Origin: Methylococcaceae bacterium UBA659
GTDB lineage: Bacteria; Pseudomonadota; Gammaproteobacteria; Methylococcales; Methylomonadaceae
DNA: 18,118 nt
Direction of reading: 5' to 3'
Assembly: GCA_002299495.1 (NCBI GenBank)
Contig: DBNZ01000212.1
Span: 1-18,118, forward strand
Of this stretch, positions 15,706 through 18,118 are shown one piece after another (positions within the stretch are counted from its first letter, which is position 1; each line of letters begins with the position of its first letter). The position numbers were made by a program, and so were the translations under genes. Below the pieces are notes generated by a model that saw only the letters and a list, made by a program, of their open reading frames with translations, was not told the origin of the DNA and did no database searches.

Positions 15706-16377
15706 TTATCGCCTAGGCAAAGATTTTAAGGTGACGTTTTTTTGTTCGGACAATAACGCCACAAACTGGCTAGCTTCCGCAATAGTGTGTTCCATAGCGG
15801 CGATTAACTGCGAAATATCCAAGGCAATTTCCATAAATTCATTTTGCAATGCGGCGATGGCGCGGGCGTTTAGATTATGTTTCAGATACAGGACTTGGTC
15901 TTTAAACGCCGCTAATACCGGTTGGATTTTCCCTTCTGCGCGGCGCATTGTTTTAATCAGCCGGGCATAATTTTGCCTGGCTATCTTAAGCTGCTGTTTA
16001 CTGGTGGATTTTAGGTTACGGTTGGTGTATTCGTCCAGCTCGCGCTCCCATTCTGCAAACAAAGCCTCGCTGACTTCCTCTATGCCTTGAATCCGCCGCC
16101 CCACCATTTCCGCTTTAACCCGGCAAAATTGGTATTGCCTGTTAAGCAAATGGTATTTATGCTCCAAATCCGCGTCCTTGACCTGAACCAGCCCCTTAAA
16201 ACGCTCCAAGGCATTGGTAAATTCATCGCGGGTCTCAACCAGACTGACACAGGCCTGCTCCACATGCCCCACCACCAACATGCGCTTGTGGTCGCCTATG
16301 GATTCGCGGGCGTTGTAATAAAGCAACCGGAATTGCTTGATCAACACCCGGTTGAGGATGCGAATCAACTCACGCAT
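15706..16377 (-). CDS. DUF2959 family protein
   Basis: This 223-residue, almost wholly helical protein matches the DUF2959 pattern as I remember it: YYNARESIGDHKRMLVVGHVEQA near the N-terminus, LEHKYHLLNRQY, FAEWERELDEYTNRNLKSTS, MRRAEGKIQPVLAAFKDQVL, then YLKHNLNARAIAALQNE. Members are often envelope proteins with a signal peptide. This one lacks an obvious signal and begins MRELIRILNRVLIKQF, which could at most be a short amphipathic anchor. I chose the ATG at 16377 because the longer frame lies within the kinase gene and adds no signal peptide either. It overlaps the kinase stop by 8 nt, so it is the third gene of the pabB operon. Function unknown; coiled-coil contacts with membrane or envelope are plausible. 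Confidence 0.85.
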   Translation of the reverse strand: MRELIRILNRVLIKQFRLLYYNARESIGDHKRMLVVGHVEQACVSLVETRDEFTNALERFKGLVQVKDADLEHKYHLLNRQYQFCRVKAEMVGRRIQGIEEVSEALFAEWERELDEYTNRNLKSTSKQQLKIARQNYARLIKTMRRAEGKIQPVLAAFKDQVLYLKHNLNARAIAALQNEFMEIALDISQLIAAMEHTIAEASQFVALLSEQKNVTLKSLPRR

Positions 16378-16942
16378 GCGGCAACACAATGCCAGCACAG
16401 AATGCCCCGGCATTAACGACAGTGGTTTTAAAGGCGGCGTCTTTGACCATTGCACAAAACGCCGGGTCGATGACGCCCTCCTCGGCCAACTGGCTGAAGC
16501 TAACGCCCGCCGCAACAGCCGCCGCCTTGACCAACACCAATTCATTAGCAGATAGCGCCTGGGCCAACCAAGCGGCCAGGCTGTCTGAACTCACTTCCCA
16601 AGAAGCGGGAACCCCCGCCCCATCCAGTTCGTCCCGTTGCGGCGACCAAATGACCCGATGGCCTTTGGCCAATGCGGCCTTAACCTGCCCCACCGTGCCG
16701 GCGATAACAAACGAACCGTCAAGTCCTTGGAACAACAATGCCATTTGCTGCATGGCTAAGATCGCCATGCCGTGGGCAATAGCATCGCTAAATTGCCAAT
16801 CGTGTTGCGCCATCCGCACTTGATTGGCGAACGCCCCGCCTCCCGGCGTCACCACGACCCCGGCCATGCTTGACGCCTGGGCCAAACAGGGTTGCAACTG
16901 ACTGGAGCTGCAGAGGCTACCGCCCAACTTAATCACTTTCAT
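16370..16942 (-). CDS. Amino acid kinase family protein, MfnE-like
   Basis: This 190-residue protein belongs to the amino acid kinase superfamily. Visible marks are KLGGS at 5-9 (phosphate binding), VVTPGGGAFANQVR at 30-43, AHGMAILAMQQMALL at 56-70, WEVSSDSLAAWLA near 134-146, and VLVKAAAVAAG near 156-166. The short length and the AHxMAILAM and WxVxSDSxA blocks point to the group that is mainly archaeal and includes MfnE, which phosphorylates aminomethylfuran phosphate in methanofuran synthesis. In methylotrophs such a kinase would serve methylofuran. It overlaps the end of pabB by 4 nt (ATGA) and overlaps the DUF2959 start by 8 nt. The link to pABA synthesis, which feeds methanopterin-type cofactors, supports this role. 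Other kinase substrates cannot be excluded. Confidence 0.75.
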   Translation of the reverse strand: MKVIKLGGSLCSSSQLQPCLAQASSMAGVVVTPGGGAFANQVRMAQHDWQFSDAIAHGMAILAMQQMALLFQGLDGSFVIAGTVGQVKAALAKGHRVIWSPQRDELDGAGVPASWEVSSDSLAAWLAQALSANELVLVKAAAVAAGVSFSQLAEEGVIDPAFCAMVKDAAFKTTVVNAGAFCAGIVLPHA

Positions 16943-18118
16943 CGTGCACGAAACCCTTGCAAAACAGACATCATGGCCGCCGCCTTATCGAAGCATTCTT
17001 GATATTCATCATCCAGCGTGGAATCGTTAACAACGCCGCCGCCGGCCCAAAACCGGATAGAACCCTGGGTATGTTGCATGGTCCTAATGGCGATATTGGT
17101 GTCCATATTGCCATCAAAGCCAATATAGCCGATTGCGCCACAATAAACACCCCGCCGATGCGGCTCTAATTCCTCGATTATTTCCATGGCCCTGATTTTC
17201 GGCGCACCGGTGATAGAGCCCCCAGGAAAACAGCTTCTTAGCAAATCCAGCGCATCAAAACCTGCGGCCAGCACACCCGTCACCGTGCTGACCAAATGAT
17301 GGACGGTGGCATAGCTTTCCACTTGAAACAGCTTAGGCACCCGCACCGACCCGGATTGGCAGGTTTTGCCGAGGTCATTCCTTAGCAAATCAACGATCAT
17401 TAAATTTTCAGCACGATTCTTGCCGCAGTTTCTTAGACAATCCATTTGCCGTTTATCCGCGACGGGATTGCTTTTTCTCGGCAAAGTCCCTTTGATCGGT
17501 TTGGTCTCCACCCGGCCATCCTTAAGCTTTAAAAAACGCTCGGGCGATGAGCTTAGGACCTGGACGCCGGAAAAATTCAAATAGGCACTGAACGGCGCCG
17601 GGTTGGCGCACCGTAACGCCAAATAAGCCTGCCAAGGGTCTCCCGCGCAGCTGGCGGAAAAGCGCTGGGCAAAATTGACTTGGTAACAGTCACCTTCCTT
17701 CAAATAATGCTTGATGCGCTTAAAACCCTCGCCATAAGCCACCTTGTCCATATTCGAAATGATCGGGCCATTCACTTGAAATGGAGTCTGATTGGTTACC
17801 GCCGCACACGGTTCTAAACAGGCCATCAAATCCTGCCATTCTGGATCAGTCAACCCCTGCCCGGCTAACACCGTCTGCCGCTGATAATGGTCCACCACCA
17901 CCGCCCAGCGGTAAATACCCACAGCCATGTCGGCAATTGAATCCTCTTTAACGGCGAAAACGGGAAGCTTTTCTAGGCGACGCGCCAAATCGTAAGCAAA
18001 ATAACCCATAGCGCCGCCAGTAAAAGGAAGCCCTTCGCCCTCTGCGCCGACGTTAAATAGGACCAATTCTTGCCTAACCAATTCAAATGGGTCTGACAAT
18101 GACTCAACCACAACGCTA
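16939..18118 (-). CDS. pabB: Aminodeoxychorismate synthase component I (5' end outside window)
   Basis: The chorismate-binding enzyme PabB turns chorismate and ammonia into 4-amino-4-deoxychorismate, the precursor of p-aminobenzoate for folate and methanopterin-type cofactors. Numbering from the GTG at 18111, the marks are GGAMGYFAYDLAR at 32-44, PIKGTLPR at 205-212, NLMIVDLLRNDLG at 236-248, HHLVSTVTG at 271-279, GGSITGAPK at 298-305, and CGAIGYIGFDG near 324-334. The lysine in PIKGT is the PabB nucleophile; anthranilate synthase has alanine there. The frame stays open to the window edge (Ser and Val codons precede the GTG). PabB proteins are about 450 residues or more, so roughly 60-80 N-terminal residues are missing. 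The last codon and stop overlap the kinase start (ATGA). Confidence 0.93.
   Translation of the reverse strand, partial: SVVVESLSDPFELVRQELVLFNVGAEGEGLPFTGGAMGYFAYDLARRLEKLPVFAVKEDSIADMAVGIYRWAVVVDHYQRQTVLAGQGLTDPEWQDLMACLEPCAAVTNQTPFQVNGPIISNMDKVAYGEGFKRIKHYLKEGDCYQVNFAQRFSASCAGDPWQAYLALRCANPAPFSAYLNFSGVQVLSSSPERFLKLKDGRVETKPIKGTLPRKSNPVADKRQMDCLRNCGKNRAENLMIVDLLRNDLGKTCQSGSVRVPKLFQVESYATVHHLVSTVTGVLAAGFDALDLLRSCFPGGSITGAPKIRAMEIIEELEPHRRGVYCGAIGYIGFDGNMDTNIAIRTMQHTQGSIRFWAGGGVVNDSTLDDEYQECFDKAAAMMSVLQGFRAR

Noticed and set aside
16378..16545. Longer start for the DUF2959 protein
   Set aside because: The extension overlaps the kinase gene in another frame and contains no convincing signal peptide.
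1..18118. CRISPR arrays, tRNA or rRNA genes
   Set aside because: No regularly spaced repeats, tRNA-like cloverleaf with its conserved arms, or rRNA sequence was recognised.

Overview
The window reads as chromosomal DNA of a gammaproteobacterium. The best guess is a methanotroph of the Methylococcales type; this is an inference. It rests on a BepA-type periplasmic protease, a DUF1800/DUF1501 export pair, and above all a pabB gene joined by a 4-nt overlap to a small archaeal-looking amino acid kinase. That kinase resembles MfnE, the furan-phosphate kinase of methanofuran synthesis. Both steps would serve one-carbon cofactors (methanopterin-type and methylofuran-type) used by methylotrophs. No rRNA, tRNA or CRISPR array is visible.

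Layout. Positions 1-415 are non-coding and rich in inverted repeats. Positions 416-3466 (minus strand) hold an AT-rich surface-polysaccharide pair: a small sulfotransferase and a long protein joining a sulfotransferase-like domain to a GT61-type glycosyltransferase domain. Positions 3760-4041 encode a divergent HU-like protein. Positions 4278-4646 encode an unrecognised 122-residue protein whose promoter has its -10 box in the centre of a perfect 26-bp palindrome. Positions 4733-7429 are a two-gene DUF1800-DUF1501 operon. Positions 7430-8702 are an accessory stretch: a possible 13-codon leader peptide coupled to an unrecognised 93-residue ORF, the tail of an IS transposase, and a 122-bp palindromic dispersed repeat.

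Positions 8703-10160 encode a BepA-like M48 metalloprotease with TPRs. After a 431-nt gap with direct repeats and an intrinsic terminator comes a membrane-anchored endonuclease/exonuclease/phosphatase protein (10592-11668). It converges on two overlapping, clearly paralogous membrane GTPases (11708-15035, minus). A lipoprotein (15275-15703) is transcribed divergently from the GTPases and stops 2 nt from the end of a three-gene minus-strand operon: pabB, amino acid kinase, DUF2959 protein (15706-18118). The pabB 5' end lies outside the window.

The most interesting leads are the paralogous GTPase pair, in which the usual G3 glycine is aspartate in both members; the pabB/kinase/DUF2959 operon; the sulfotransferase-GT61 fusion; and the promoter-centred palindrome in front of the 122-residue gene. 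All family assignments come from motifs read by eye, without database searches.
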